A stretch of DNA of 64,000 nt, from NCBI RefSeq assembly GCF_000026225.1, contig NC_011740.1, forward strand, positions 930,001 to 994,000, written 5' to 3'. Of this stretch, positions 48,339 through 57,684 are shown piece after piece. The DNA comes from Escherichia fergusonii ATCC 35469. Lineage in GTDB: Bacteria > Pseudomonadota > Gammaproteobacteria > Enterobacterales > Enterobacteriaceae. Positions within the stretch are counted from its first letter, which is position 1; every line of letters starts with the position of its first letter. The notes below the pieces were generated by a model that made no database searches, had not been told where the DNA came from, and saw nothing but the letters and a program-made list of their open reading frames with translations. The position numbers and the translations under genes are program-made.

Positions 48339-48552
48339 TGTTCTGTTCCAGCCTGGCGGCGTTCTGCCGCCAGGTAAATATCCTGAAAATTCCGCCTTTG
48401 CAATGCCCTTATAATTTATCAACGAAATTATAATGTTTCAAAAATGGAATATAATTTATAAACAATATTTAAATATTGTTGCTTAAGTGTTACCGTTGAT
48501 GCCGCGCAAATATCACCTGCAATAAAGTGACTAAAAGTAAGGCATTAACAAT

Positions 48553-50199
48553 ATGAAAAAAGTGACTGCCATGCTCTTCTCAATGGCCGTGGGGCTTAAC
48601 GCCGGATCTGCGGCGGCAAAGGCGAAAGCGTCCGAGGAGCAGGAAACTGATGTACTGTTGATTGGCGGCGGCATCATGAGCGCCACATTGGGGACCTATT
48701 TACGGGAGCTGGAACCGGAATGGTCGATGACCATGGTGGAGCGCCTGGATAGTGTAGCTCAGGAGAGTTCGAACGGCTGGAATAATGCCGGAACCGGGCA
48801 CTCGGCGCTGATGGAACTGAACTACACCCCACAAAACGCCGACGGCAGCATCAGCATTGAAAAGGCAGTCGCCATAAACGAAGCATTCCAGATTTCCCGC
48901 CAGTTTTGGGCACACCAGGTCGAACGTGGTGTGCTGCGAACCCCACGTTCATTTATTAATACCGTTCCACATATGAGCTTTGTCTGGGGCGAGGATAACG
49001 TTAACTTCCTGCGCGCACGTTATGCGGCACTACAACAAAGTTCACTATTTCGCGGAATGCGTTATTCGGAAGATCACGAGCAAATTAAAGAATGGGCACC
49101 GCTGGTGATGGAAGGGCGTGATCCGCAGCAGAAAGTCGCTGCTACACGGACTGAAATTGGCACCGATGTGAACTACGGCGAGATCACCCGTCAGTTGATC
49201 GCTTCATTACAAAAGAAATCAAACTTCTCGCTGCAACTCAGCAGCGAAGTTCGGGCACTGAAACGTAATGGCGACAAAAGCTGGACGGTGACGATTGCTG
49301 ATCTGAAAAACGGTACAGTTCATAACATCCGTGCAAAATTTGTCTTTATTGGGGCTGGCGGTGCGGCACTGAAACTGTTGCAGGAGTCAGGAATCCCGGA
49401 AGCGAAAGACTACGCTGGTTTCCCGGTGGGCGGACAGTTCCTTGTCTCGGAAAACCCGGACGTGGTTAACCATCATCTGGCGAAGGTTTACGGTAAAGCG
49501 TCCGTGGGCGCACCGCCGATGTCTGTTCCGCATATTGACACCCGAGTTCTGGATGGTAAACGCGTGGTGCTTTTCGGGCCATTTGCCACTTTCTCAACCA
49601 AATTCCTCAAAAACGGTTCGCTGTGGGATCTGATGAGTTCTACCACAACGTCAAACGTGTTGCCGATGATGCACGTCGGGCTGGATAATTTTGATCTGGT
49701 GAAATACCTGATTAGCCAGGTGATGTTAAGTGAAGATGATCGTTTTGCCGCACTGAAAGAGTACTATCCGCAGGCGAAAAAAGAGGACTGGCGTTTGTGG
49801 CAGGCAGGGCAGCGTGTGCAAATTATCAAGCGTGATGCCGACAAAGGCGGTGTGTTGCGTTTAGGAACTGAAGTGGTTAGTGACCAGCAAGGCACCATAG
49901 CCGCGCTGTTGGGCGCATCGCCGGGAGCGTCAACCGCGGCACCAATTATGCTGAATTTACTGGAAAAAGTGTTTGGTGATCGTGTCTCCAGCCCGCAATG
50001 GCAGGCCACGCTGAAAGCGATTGTTCCGTCTTACGGCAGTAAATTGAACGGTAATGTGGCAGCAACAGAACGAGAATTGCAGTACACCAGCGAAGTGCTG
50101 GGTCTGAAATACGACAAGCCGCAGGCTGCGGACAGCACGCCAAAAGCACAATTGAAACCGCAACCGGCACGCAAAGAAGTGGCAGATATTGCGCTATAA
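48553..50199 (+). CDS. mqo: Malate:quinone oxidoreductase Mqo
   Basis: This 548-residue membrane-associated FAD enzyme oxidises malate to oxaloacetate and reduces quinone. A hydrophobic N-terminus (about 1-24) is followed by the FAD-binding VLLIGGGIMSATLGTYL (about 36-52) and the conserved ESSNGWNNAGTGHSALMELNYTP. The length equals K-12 Mqo. A 200-bp AT-rich leader lies upstream and a strong hairpin lies downstream. In K-12 the gene next to its 3' end is eco; here it is glnQ. Confidence 0.95.
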   Translation: MKKVTAMLFSMAVGLNAGSAAAKAKASEEQETDVLLIGGGIMSATLGTYLRELEPEWSMTMVERLDSVAQESSNGWNNAGTGHSALMELNYTPQNADGSISIEKAVAINEAFQISRQFWAHQVERGVLRTPRSFINTVPHMSFVWGEDNVNFLRARYAALQQSSLFRGMRYSEDHEQIKEWAPLVMEGRDPQQKVAATRTEIGTDVNYGEITRQLIASLQKKSNFSLQLSSEVRALKRNGDKSWTVTIADLKNGTVHNIRAKFVFIGAGGAALKLLQESGIPEAKDYAGFPVGGQFLVSENPDVVNHHLAKVYGKASVGAPPMSVPHIDTRVLDGKRVVLFGPFATFSTKFLKNGSLWDLMSSTTTSNVLPMMHVGLDNFDLVKYLISQVMLSEDDRFAALKEYYPQAKKEDWRLWQAGQRVQIIKRDADKGGVLRLGTEVVSDQQGTIAALLGASPGASTAAPIMLNLLEKVFGDRVSSPQWQATLKAIVPSYGSKLNGNVAATERELQYTSEVLGLKYDKPQAADSTPKAQLKPQPARKEVADIAL

Positions 50200-50221
50200 A
50201 TATTTGTCCGCAGCGTTAAAA

Positions 50222-50249
50222 CAAACCCTCACCGATTGGTGAGGGTTTG
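50222..50249. terminator. Bidirectional terminator at the mqo/glnQ joint
   Basis: CAAACCCTCACC and GGTGAGGGTTTG form a perfect 12-bp stem with a GATT loop between two convergent genes. It is the only strong structure in the 82-bp joint region. Confidence 0.8.
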
Positions 50250-50281
50250 GCGTGTTGACCGGATACAGCATTAACGTCTTA

Positions 50282-51004
50282 TCAAGAGACGTGTTGTAAA
50301 AATTCCTGCAAACGCTGGCTTGGCGGGTTTTTAATCAACACTTGCGGGTTACCATCTTCAGCAATCCTGCCCTTGTCGATAAAGATCAGTCTGGACGCTA
50401 CTTTCTCGGCGAAACCGATTTCATGGGTCACGATGACCATCGTCATACCTTCCTCAGCCAGATCCTGCATAACTTTCAAAACTTCATGGCGCAGCTCCGG
50501 GTCAAGCGCAGATGTTGGCTCATCAAACAGCATCATTTTTGGTTTTACTGCCAGCGCACGGGCGATAGCCACACGCTGTTGCTGCCCCCCGGAAAGCTCA
50601 GAAGGGTAGTGGTGAGCACGTTCTGCCAGCCCCACTTTTGCCAACAGGTCGCGTGCCAATTTTTCGGCATCTTCTTTTTTCGACCCGCGTACGCGCAGCG
50701 GACCAAACATGACGTTTTCCAGTGCCGTCAGGTGCGGGAAGAGATAAAACTGCTGGAACACCATCCCCGCTTCCTGACGAATCAGACGCTCGTCAACTTT
50801 CGGATCATTCACTTTCAGACCATCAACAATCAGGTCGCCGGAGGTAATTTCTTCCAGTTTGTTAATGCAGCGCAGTAGTGTCGATTTACCCGAACCTGAT
50901 GGCCCGATAATCACCACCACTTCACCCTGGGCTATGTTTAAATCGATGTTGTGTAGCACCTGGGTAGGACCAAAGTGCTTGGAGACGTTTTTAAATTCAA
51001 TCAC
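50282..51004 (-). CDS. glnQ: Glutamine ABC transporter ATPase GlnQ
   Basis: This 240-residue ATPase drives glutamine uptake through GlnP. Walker A is GPSGSGKST near residue 34, the signature LSGGQQQRV near 135, and Walker B MMLFDEPTSALD near 158. It overlaps glnP by 4 bp and is last of glnHPQ. Its 3' neighbour in K-12 is ybiO, not mqo. Confidence 0.97.
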   Translation of the reverse strand: MIEFKNVSKHFGPTQVLHNIDLNIAQGEVVVIIGPSGSGKSTLLRCINKLEEITSGDLIVDGLKVNDPKVDERLIRQEAGMVFQQFYLFPHLTALENVMFGPLRVRGSKKEDAEKLARDLLAKVGLAERAHHYPSELSGGQQQRVAIARALAVKPKMMLFDEPTSALDPELRHEVLKVMQDLAEEGMTMVIVTHEIGFAEKVASRLIFIDKGRIAEDGNPQVLIKNPPSQRLQEFLQHVS

Positions 51005-51660
51005 AGGATTTTCATCCTTCTTTCAAGACGACGCAGAATAAAACTCAGGACCAGGGTAATAATCAGATAGAACACCGCAACGGCGCTCCAGATCTCAAGG
51101 GCGCGAAAGTTACCGGCAATAATTTCTTGCCCCTGACGGGTTAATTCCGCCACGCCGATAACAATAAACAGCGAGGTATCTTTAATGCTGATGATCCACT
51201 GGTTACCCAGCGGCGGCAGCATACGGCGCAGTGCCAGCGGTAAAATGACGTAGCGAATGGTTTCCCAACGGGAAAGCCCGAGTGCCAGCCCCGCCTCACG
51301 AAAACCTTTATGGATCGACAGTACTGCGCCACGAGTAATTTCCGCAATATACGCGCCGGAGTTGATCATGATAGTGACCACCGCCGCCGTAAACGGATCG
51401 ATACGCAGGTCGTTAAACGCCATCGGCAGGGCGAAGTAGATAAACATCACCTGGACAACAATAGGTGTGCCGCGGATCACTTCAATAAAGACCAGCGCGA
51501 TGTGGTTGGCTATCCAACCACCGAAGGTGCGTGCAAAGCCTGCCAGCAGTCCAATCACCAGGCCGCCAGCCAGACCGAGGACAGAAATCCACAAGGTCAT
51601 TTTGGCGCCTTCAATCAGAAGCGGAATAGCAGGCCAGATGGCACTCCAGTCAAACTGCAT
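51001..51660 (-). CDS. glnP: Glutamine ABC transporter permease GlnP
   Basis: This 219-residue polar amino acid permease has about five membrane segments and the EAA motif FREAGLALGLSRWETIRYVILP near 141-162, which contacts GlnQ. The length equals K-12 GlnP. It overlaps glnQ and lies 93 bp after glnH, in the glnHPQ operon. Confidence 0.96.
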   Translation of the reverse strand: MQFDWSAIWPAIPLLIEGAKMTLWISVLGLAGGLVIGLLAGFARTFGGWIANHIALVFIEVIRGTPIVVQVMFIYFALPMAFNDLRIDPFTAAVVTIMINSGAYIAEITRGAVLSIHKGFREAGLALGLSRWETIRYVILPLALRRMLPPLGNQWIISIKDTSLFIVIGVAELTRQGQEIIAGNFRALEIWSAVAVFYLIITLVLSFILRRLERRMKIL

Positions 51661-51753
51661 AGGTTGTTCCTGTTACCGTGGTGTCAATAATCAAATTTTC
51701 ACAAGCCCGGTCAGCACAACGGCTGCCGGGCAAGACGTTGCAAAACAGCATTA

Positions 51754-52500
51754 TTATTTCGGTTCAGTACCGAACCATTTTTTGTAGATTTCGTTGTAAG
51801 TACCGTTCTCGCGCAGAGTTTTTAACGCACCGTTGACTTTGTCACGCAGTTCGTCGCTACCTTTCGGGAAGGCAATGCCGTACTGCTGTGCTTCCAGAGA
51901 GTCACCTACAGCTTTGAACTGCCCGTTACCTGCGGTTTTGATGAAGTAGAGAATGTTTGGTGTGTCGTGAAGTACGGCGTCCGCGCGGTTAGTGCCCAAT
52001 TCCATATAGGCGTTATCGATGTTCGGGAACTGACGCAGATCTTTGGTTTTGATATTTGCTTTTGCGTAATCAACAGAACCTGTGCCGCTCTTCACTGCAA
52101 CTACTTTTCCGTCGAGATCTTTCACGCTTTTTACATCGTTGTTGTTGGCTTTTACCATCACTAACAGACCGCTTTTGTAGTAGCCGTCAGAGAAATCGAT
52201 CGCTTTTTTACGCTCGTCGGTAATGGTGATACCAGCCAGCGCCAGGTCAACGTTTTTGGTTTGCAGCGCCGGAATAATACCGCTGAAATCCATCGGTTTA
52301 AGTTCATAATCCAGCTTTAGTTCTTTGGCGATGGCCGCCCATAAATCCACATCAAAGCCGACGTATTTGTCGCCTTGTTTAAATTCAAACGGAACAAAAG
52401 CGGTGTCCGTCGCCACAACCAGTTTTTTATCTGCGGCATGAGAAGAAACCGCAAAAGCCAGGGTAAGTGCAGCCAGTGAAACTTTAAATACAGACTTCAT
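51754..52500 (-). CDS. glnH: Periplasmic glutamine-binding protein GlnH
   Basis: This 248-residue binding protein has a 22-residue signal peptide (cleaving after SSHA) and the bacterial extracellular solute-binding family 3 fold: FVPFEFKQGDKYVGFDVDLWAAIA near 38-60 and the ligand arginine near the ITDERKKAIDFS segment. It is the first gene of glnHPQ, controlled from a sigma-54 promoter with upstream NtrC sites. Confidence 0.97.
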   Translation of the reverse strand: MKSVFKVSLAALTLAFAVSSHAADKKLVVATDTAFVPFEFKQGDKYVGFDVDLWAAIAKELKLDYELKPMDFSGIIPALQTKNVDLALAGITITDERKKAIDFSDGYYKSGLLVMVKANNNDVKSVKDLDGKVVAVKSGTGSVDYAKANIKTKDLRQFPNIDNAYMELGTNRADAVLHDTPNILYFIKTAGNGQFKAVGDSLEAQQYGIAFPKGSDELRDKVNGALKTLRENGTYNEIYKKWFGTEPK

Positions 52501-52555
52501 AGCATTTCCTTTTTTCTATCCACGGGACGATCCCCTGATTGACATTGAGCGTTAT

Positions 52556-52570
52556 GAAAAAAACGTGCCA
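52556..52570 (-). promoter_or_regulatory. Sigma-54 promoter glnHp2
   Basis: On the minus strand TGGCACGTTTTTTTC has the -24 TGGCAC and a -12 lacking the usual TTGC, the same irregular form I recall for K-12 glnHp2. Confidence 0.7.
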
Positions 52571-52643
52571 GTTTTACAACTTCTTGTTTTTACTGGATGC
52601 CTTTAGAGCGTTATGCACGATCATTGGGGCAAACAGCCGGGTA

Positions 52644-52673
52644 TGCACCATCGCAGGGCACCATACTGGTGCA
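52644..52673 (-). promoter_or_regulatory. Paired NtrC enhancer sites of glnHp2
   Basis: Two overlapping 17-bp dyads match TGCACYANNNTRGTGCA: a weaker one at 52644-52660 and a strong one at 52657-52673 (core GCACCATACTGGTGC). They are offset by 13 bp, as are the K-12 sites near -109 and -122. Confidence 0.8.
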
Positions 52674-52801
52674 TGAAAATCCTGCAAAAATCTCAAGGGT
52701 TATTTAGCGTAAAAGATGATGAAAAAACAATCTTTATGTAACCATTGTGTGATGGTGTTGATACAAAAAATTTACTTTATCAGATGTGAAGCGAGGACAG
52801 A

Positions 52802-52818
52802 TGCACTAAAAAGGTGCA
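52802..52818. promoter_or_regulatory. Additional NtrC-like dyad between glnH and dps
   Basis: TGCACTAAAAAGGTGCA fits the NtrC consensus at all but one position and lies about 245 bp upstream of the sigma-54 element. I am not aware of such a site in K-12. The remainder of the 52501-52906 gap holds the glnH promoter region and the dps terminator; a 60-codon frame on the plus strand there has no family support. Confidence 0.45.
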
Positions 52819-52835
52819 TTGAGAGGAGAGACAGT

Positions 52836-52865
52836 AAAAAAAACGGCCTCCTGAACAGGAAGCCG
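52836..52865 (-). terminator. dps terminator
   Basis: CGGCCTCCTG and CAGGAAGCCG form a 10-bp stem with one mismatch, followed on the minus strand by eight T residues, about 40 bp after the dps stop. Confidence 0.8.
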
Positions 52866-52906
52866 CAATTCTTACTCACTACAATCTTCATCCGTTAGCG
52901 ACGGTT

Positions 52907-53485
<579 letters not shown>

Positions 53486-53663
53486 TCAGTCTGTTCCTAT
53501 CACATTAATAGAATATACAGGCGAGCAAACGGTTAAGTTAACAATATCAAGAAGTTAAATTAAAATTATGGGAATGATTCTTAATTTGGTCACAATCAGG
53601 TTATCTTGCATAAATATGCGAGCCTTGCTCGGGAAATAGTGGAGTATATAAAGAGAAATATAT

Positions 53664-53688
53664 CTGCATGGTTATGCAAACCATGCAG
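53664..53688 (-). terminator. Hairpin downstream of rhtA
   Basis: CTGCATGGTT and AACCATGCAG form a perfect 10-bp stem with a 5-base loop, 11 bp after the rhtA stop. The T-run is weak. Confidence 0.6.
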
Positions 53689-53698
53689 AAAAAGTTAT

Positions 53699-54586
53699 TT
53701 AATTGACATCGATTTCTTTTATCTTGCTTGCCTGACGCATCGTCAGTGTCGATCCCATGGACGCCGCTATGATGGCACCAAGTGCCAGCAACTGCACAAG
53801 CGTCAGTGTTTCACCCAAAAAGATCATTCCGGAAATTGCCGCCAGCGCAGGCTCCATACTCATTAACGTACCAAAGATACGAGTGGGCAGGCGGGTAAGG
53901 GCAATCATCTCCAGTGAGTAAGGCAGTGCCGTTGAGAGTACGGCAACTGCCAGGCCGAGTGGAATCACCGACCAGTGCCAGAGGGCTTCACCGGCCTGCA
54001 TGGCACCAATTGGTACAAAGACCATTGCCGCTATCAACGACCCGATAGCCACGGTTGCCGGGCCATGCTCAGCGCCAGCGCGTTGCCCGGTAAGGATATA
54101 GATAGCCCAACAAGCACCTGCGCCCAGGGCCATAGCTGCACCTTTGAGATCGACATGCGATACATCCTGTCCCAATGGTAATAAAAACCACAGGCCAAGA
54201 ACGGCCAATACGACCCAGATAAAGTCAACGGGGCGACGAGAAGAAAACAGTGCTACTGCCAGAGGGCCGGTGAACTCAAGCGCTACGGCAATACCCAGAG
54301 GCACTGTCTGAATGGCGAGATAAAACAGATAGTTCATTGCCCCCAGTGACAAGCCATAAAAGAGAAGTGGCAGCCGTTGTTCCTTCGCGAAACGCAGTCG
54401 CCAGGGCTTAAAAAAGGCAATCAGGATAAGTGTGCCCAACGCCAGGCGCAGAGCTGTCACACCCGGCGCACCCACCAGTGGAAATAACGATTTTGCCAAT
54501 GAGGCTCCGCTCTGGATTGAGCTCATCGCCACCAGCAAAATCAAAATGGGTAACCAGACTGGTAGCTTACGTTTTGACCCCGGCAT
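53699..54586 (-). CDS. rhtA: Threonine/homoserine exporter RhtA
   Basis: This 295-residue drug/metabolite transporter family protein (two EamA domains, about ten membrane segments) exports threonine and homoserine. The N-terminus VWLPILILLVAMSSIQSGASLAKSLFP and the internal repeat near 145-270 are typical. The length equals the K-12 protein. It lies on the same strand as dps, 288 bp upstream of it, and divergent from ompX. Confidence 0.94.
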   Translation of the reverse strand: MPGSKRKLPVWLPILILLVAMSSIQSGASLAKSLFPLVGAPGVTALRLALGTLILIAFFKPWRLRFAKEQRLPLLFYGLSLGAMNYLFYLAIQTVPLGIAVALEFTGPLAVALFSSRRPVDFIWVVLAVLGLWFLLPLGQDVSHVDLKGAAMALGAGACWAIYILTGQRAGAEHGPATVAIGSLIAAMVFVPIGAMQAGEALWHWSVIPLGLAVAVLSTALPYSLEMIALTRLPTRIFGTLMSMEPALAAISGMIFLGETLTLVQLLALGAIIAASMGSTLTMRQASKIKEIDVN

Positions 54587-54936
54587 CCTTACTCCTGTTT
54601 ATGTTCGTAGTGATAATCGCCAGGGAGTTTAATGGAAATACCTGATGACGGTTGAGTGTTTGTTGAAAAAAATTTTGCCAAATCTCCTAAAATGACTTTT
54701 TGTTGATGGATTAATAAGCTGCGTGATTAGGATTAATCTGGATGATGCACCATTGTAATTGCGTATTTAAGGTGCTTTTATTGGGATAATCTCTTTAAAT
54801 TTAAATGGTTAACAGCTTGTGGAAACGTTCTGTTACACGAAATGGCGCGTTAGACAGCGCAAATCGCAAAGAGTTTCCCATCAATATTTGATATATTTAA
54901 AACTTAGGACTTATTTGAATCACATTTGAGGTGGTT
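54587..54936. promoter_or_regulatory. rhtA/ompX divergent intergenic region
   Basis: This 350-bp AT-rich region contains the promoters of both genes; GAGGTGG before 54937 is the ompX ribosome binding site. I see no convincing gene or known small RNA, and no promoter element good enough to fix. Confidence 0.5.
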
Positions 54937-55452
54937 ATGAAAAAAATTGCATGTCTTTCAGCACTGGCCGCAGTTCTGGCTTTCACCGCAGGTACTTCTG
55001 TAGCTGCTACTTCTACCGTAACTGGCGGTTACGCTCAGAGTGATGCTCAGGGCAAAATGAACAAAATGGGCGGTTTCAACCTGAAATACCGCTACGAAGA
55101 AGACAACAGCCCGCTGGGTGTAATCGGTTCTTTCACTTACACCGAGAAAAGCCGCACTGCACACTCTGGTGACTACAACAAAACCCAGTACTACGGCATC
55201 ACTGCTGGTCCGGCTTACCGTATCAACGACTGGGCAAGCATCTATGGTGTAGTGGGTGTTGGCTACGGTAAATTCCAGACCACTGACTACCCGACCTACA
55301 AACACGACACCAGCGACTACGGTTTCTCCTACGGTGCTGGTCTGCAGTTCAACCCAATCGAAAACGTTGCGCTGGACTTCTCCTATGAACAAAGCCGCAT
55401 CCGTAACGTTGACGTTGGCACCTGGATTGCTGGTGTAGGTTACCGTTTCTAA
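54937..55452 (+). CDS. ompX: Outer membrane protein OmpX
   Basis: This 171-residue eight-strand beta-barrel has a 23-residue signal peptide (cleaving after SVAA, before TSTVTGGY) and ends GVGYRF. The start MKKIACL gives the K-12 length; the frame has one more ATG two codons earlier. At least six positions differ from K-12 OmpX as I recall it (such as QGKMNK, AHSGDYNKTQ), mostly in loops. It is implicated in surface adhesion and serum resistance. Confidence 0.96.
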   Translation: MKKIACLSALAAVLAFTAGTSVAATSTVTGGYAQSDAQGKMNKMGGFNLKYRYEEDNSPLGVIGSFTYTEKSRTAHSGDYNKTQYYGITAGPAYRINDWASIYGVVGVGYGKFQTTDYPTYKHDTSDYGFSYGAGLQFNPIENVALDFSYEQSRIRNVDVGTWIAGVGYRF

Positions 55453-55471
55453 TAATCACTTCGGTGATATA

Positions 55472-55503
55472 AAAAATCCGCCTCTTGTGGGCGGATTTTT
55501 TTT
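55472..55503. terminator. ompX/opgE bidirectional terminator
   Basis: AAAATCCGCC and GGGCGGATTTT flank TCTTGT and are followed by eight Ts, between the convergent ompX and opgE. Confidence 0.8.
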
Positions 55504-55519
55504 ACAGCTATCAACAGAA

Positions 55520-57103
55520 TTACGATTTGGTATCGAAAATATCAGCGCCCAGGTGAGTATAGTCCACCTTCTCGAGTTTGAAGTTGGTGATATAAACCGG
55601 TCCGGCATTGTGTTCAGAAATAAAACGATAATTTGGCTGGATTTCTTTCGCACTGATCCCCGTCCACTGCGAGAAAAAGCTCAGAAAATCATTCGCTGAA
55701 CGGCGGGCTTTGATTTTGCGATGCGCTTTATCATCACTGGAAAGGACCATAAAAGGCACCTGAAAATTTTGCTGGAATTTATCGTCATGGGCCAGATACT
55801 GTACTTCTTTTCCACGCTCTTTAAACGCCAGTCCGTGGTCGGAGAAATAGACCATCGAGAAACTCTCGCCACTATTGCGTAGTTGATCGTAGATTTTTTT
55901 AAGCAAATCATCTGTTTGCTTAATACTGTAGAGATAGCAGGATGTCTCTTTTGACTGCACAAAGGTTTCATATTTTCCTTGTGTACGGTCACAAGCTTGC
56001 GGGTGTGAGCCCATTAAATGCAGAACAATCAGCTGCGGCTGTGAGCGGTCAGTTGCCAGCACTTGTGCTGTCATCTGCAGTAAATCTTCATCACGACTAT
56101 TTTTATCTGCTTCAAAATCGCCATTTTTCAGAAAATGGACTTCATCCGCGCGTTTGGCGATGCTGGCAATTGCGGTGTCATATTCACCAATTTGCCCCTG
56201 GTTGGAAAACCACCATGTCTGGAAACCTGCCCGGTTCGCCAGAGTGACAAAGTTGTCCTGATATTGTGGTTTACCATCGACGACACGGTTAAGTGTCAAA
56301 CCAAGAGATTTTTGTGTGGAGCCGCTGGCAGCGACGTAATCAGTAAACAAGTAGCCGTTAACGCTACTGGCGAAAGGCGTGTTATCCCAATGACCGCCAA
56401 AGGCACCAAGCGCATCACGACGGACACTCTCGCCAATGACCACCACGTAGGTATGATATTTTGGTTTGACGGCAGTAACAGTCCAGCTATCTTTCATGCC
56501 TGCAAGTTTCGCCATCCGCTCCTGCTCTTCAATGACCTCGTTATTATTAACGATGACATCCTTAGCAAAACGAAATACCGGATAACCTGTATCTTTCAGT
56601 TTAAAGACGCCACCCCAGGCCAGATTTTGCAAGGGCGCTACAAAGAAAGCGGCCACGCTAAACACCAGACACAGGCTGTCGAATTTATTCCAGCGTGCTT
56701 TTTCTGCTTCTTTTTTACGACGCAGGGCAATCACCCCAAGGGCAAAAATAAACACACCTATCAGGTAGCTGTACCACGGAAAAATGGTCAGCATCTCGGT
56801 GGACTCTTCCATATTCGTGGAATGTAGCGCCAGCAGAGTGTTGAAGTTTGGTGCGCCGTAGGTCTGCGCAAAGGGAAAATAGCAAGCAGCGACCAGTGAG
56901 CAGATACCGATCACCCCTTTTTGCAAACGAGGAACTGTCCGCCAGAGCAGTAATAAAATAGCGGTGAATGCAACGGTATATAGCAGGCTAAATGGATAGC
57001 CCAACCCAAGGTTAATTAACAGAGACTGCAAAAAGTAAAACCCGGTCCACGGGCTTAAAACCCGGCGACGGGAGATTAGAGACTCTTTCAGAGTTAAATT
57101 CAT
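55520..57103 (-). CDS. opgE: Osmoregulated periplasmic glucan phosphoethanolamine transferase OpgE
   Basis: This 527-residue inner membrane enzyme transfers phosphoethanolamine from phosphatidylethanolamine to periplasmic glucans. It has about five N-terminal membrane segments (to about 190) and a periplasmic alkaline-phosphatase-like domain with the YVVVIGESVRRDALG motif, HLMGSHPQACDR and the late FSDHGLAFKERG metal site. The start MNLTLKESL gives the K-12 length. It is convergent with ompX. Confidence 0.93.
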   Translation of the reverse strand: MNLTLKESLISRRRVLSPWTGFYFLQSLLINLGLGYPFSLLYTVAFTAILLLLWRTVPRLQKGVIGICSLVAACYFPFAQTYGAPNFNTLLALHSTNMEESTEMLTIFPWYSYLIGVFIFALGVIALRRKKEAEKARWNKFDSLCLVFSVAAFFVAPLQNLAWGGVFKLKDTGYPVFRFAKDVIVNNNEVIEEQERMAKLAGMKDSWTVTAVKPKYHTYVVVIGESVRRDALGAFGGHWDNTPFASSVNGYLFTDYVAASGSTQKSLGLTLNRVVDGKPQYQDNFVTLANRAGFQTWWFSNQGQIGEYDTAIASIAKRADEVHFLKNGDFEADKNSRDEDLLQMTAQVLATDRSQPQLIVLHLMGSHPQACDRTQGKYETFVQSKETSCYLYSIKQTDDLLKKIYDQLRNSGESFSMVYFSDHGLAFKERGKEVQYLAHDDKFQQNFQVPFMVLSSDDKAHRKIKARRSANDFLSFFSQWTGISAKEIQPNYRFISEHNAGPVYITNFKLEKVDYTHLGADIFDTKS

Positions 57104-57370
57104 ATGCCAGTATCGCAAAAACGCCATGTGCTAACCCTGGCGCCAAGGGTCAAAACCTGCTGAGAGTGCGTGAAGAGGGGATTGGGTCCGCATCTGCGAG
57201 CCGCATATTACGCAGGGCTGCGCAAAGATAGAGCGAGCCGCTGTTAAGGTCAACTGCTGGCAGTAAATCTTTTGCGAAGAAGTTAGCAAAACCGATAAAA
57301 AGTGTGGCTATTAGCAACAGTTTAAGACAGCCAATAACCTGGCAGTGAGGAGCGGCGTACCGCGACGCCG

Positions 57371-57499
57371 CTATTTATCGGAAGGTTTATCTTGCTGCGG
57401 TTTGTTGTTGAACATATCGCACAGCATGGAGAGCAGCATTAACCGTACTTTAAAGGGAGAGTGACTGAACACGCGCATACACCTCTTGAACTCGTTCAT
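57371..57499 (-). CDS. mntS: Small manganese-response protein MntS
   Basis: This 42-residue protein (MNEFKRCMRVFSHSPFKVRL..., ending PQQDKPSDK) is one substitution away from K-12 MntS as I recall it. It helps raise available intracellular manganese at low supply and is repressed by MntR. It overlaps the former rybA RNA. It starts after an AGGAGG-type ribosome binding site and is divergent from mntR. I checked the full 43-codon frame on the minus strand. Confidence 0.93.
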   Translation of the reverse strand: MNEFKRCMRVFSHSPFKVRLMLLSMLCDMFNNKPQQDKPSDK

Positions 57500-57557
57500 A
57501 AGACCTCCTGACTTGCTAATCCCGTCGATCCTTGCGGAATGATTGCGTTACATACAG

Positions 57558-57575
57558 ATATAGCACAGGCTATAT
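57558..57575. promoter_or_regulatory. MntR-like operator upstream of mntS
   Basis: ATATAGCACAGGCTATAT is a near-perfect MntR dyad (AGC-N4-GCT core) 59 bp before mntS, in the mntS/mntR gap. It is almost the same as the site before dps. Confidence 0.8.
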
Positions 57576-57684
57576 TATATAGCTATTGCTAAAACGTTAA
57601 ATTTTTGTGCCTGGACAACTCTGGTTTACAATGTGCGCACTTAAAGAGAACGCCATAAATGCGTCACCAGAATGAGGAAGCACA

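Noticed and set aside
50200..50281. An insertion sequence or phage attachment site at the mqo/glnQ joint
   Set aside because: The 82 bp contain one terminator hairpin, but no transposase, terminal repeats or tRNA fragment.
52716..52898. A 60-codon frame between glnH and dps
   Set aside because: It runs through the dps terminator on the opposite strand and an NtrC-like dyad, with no family resemblance.
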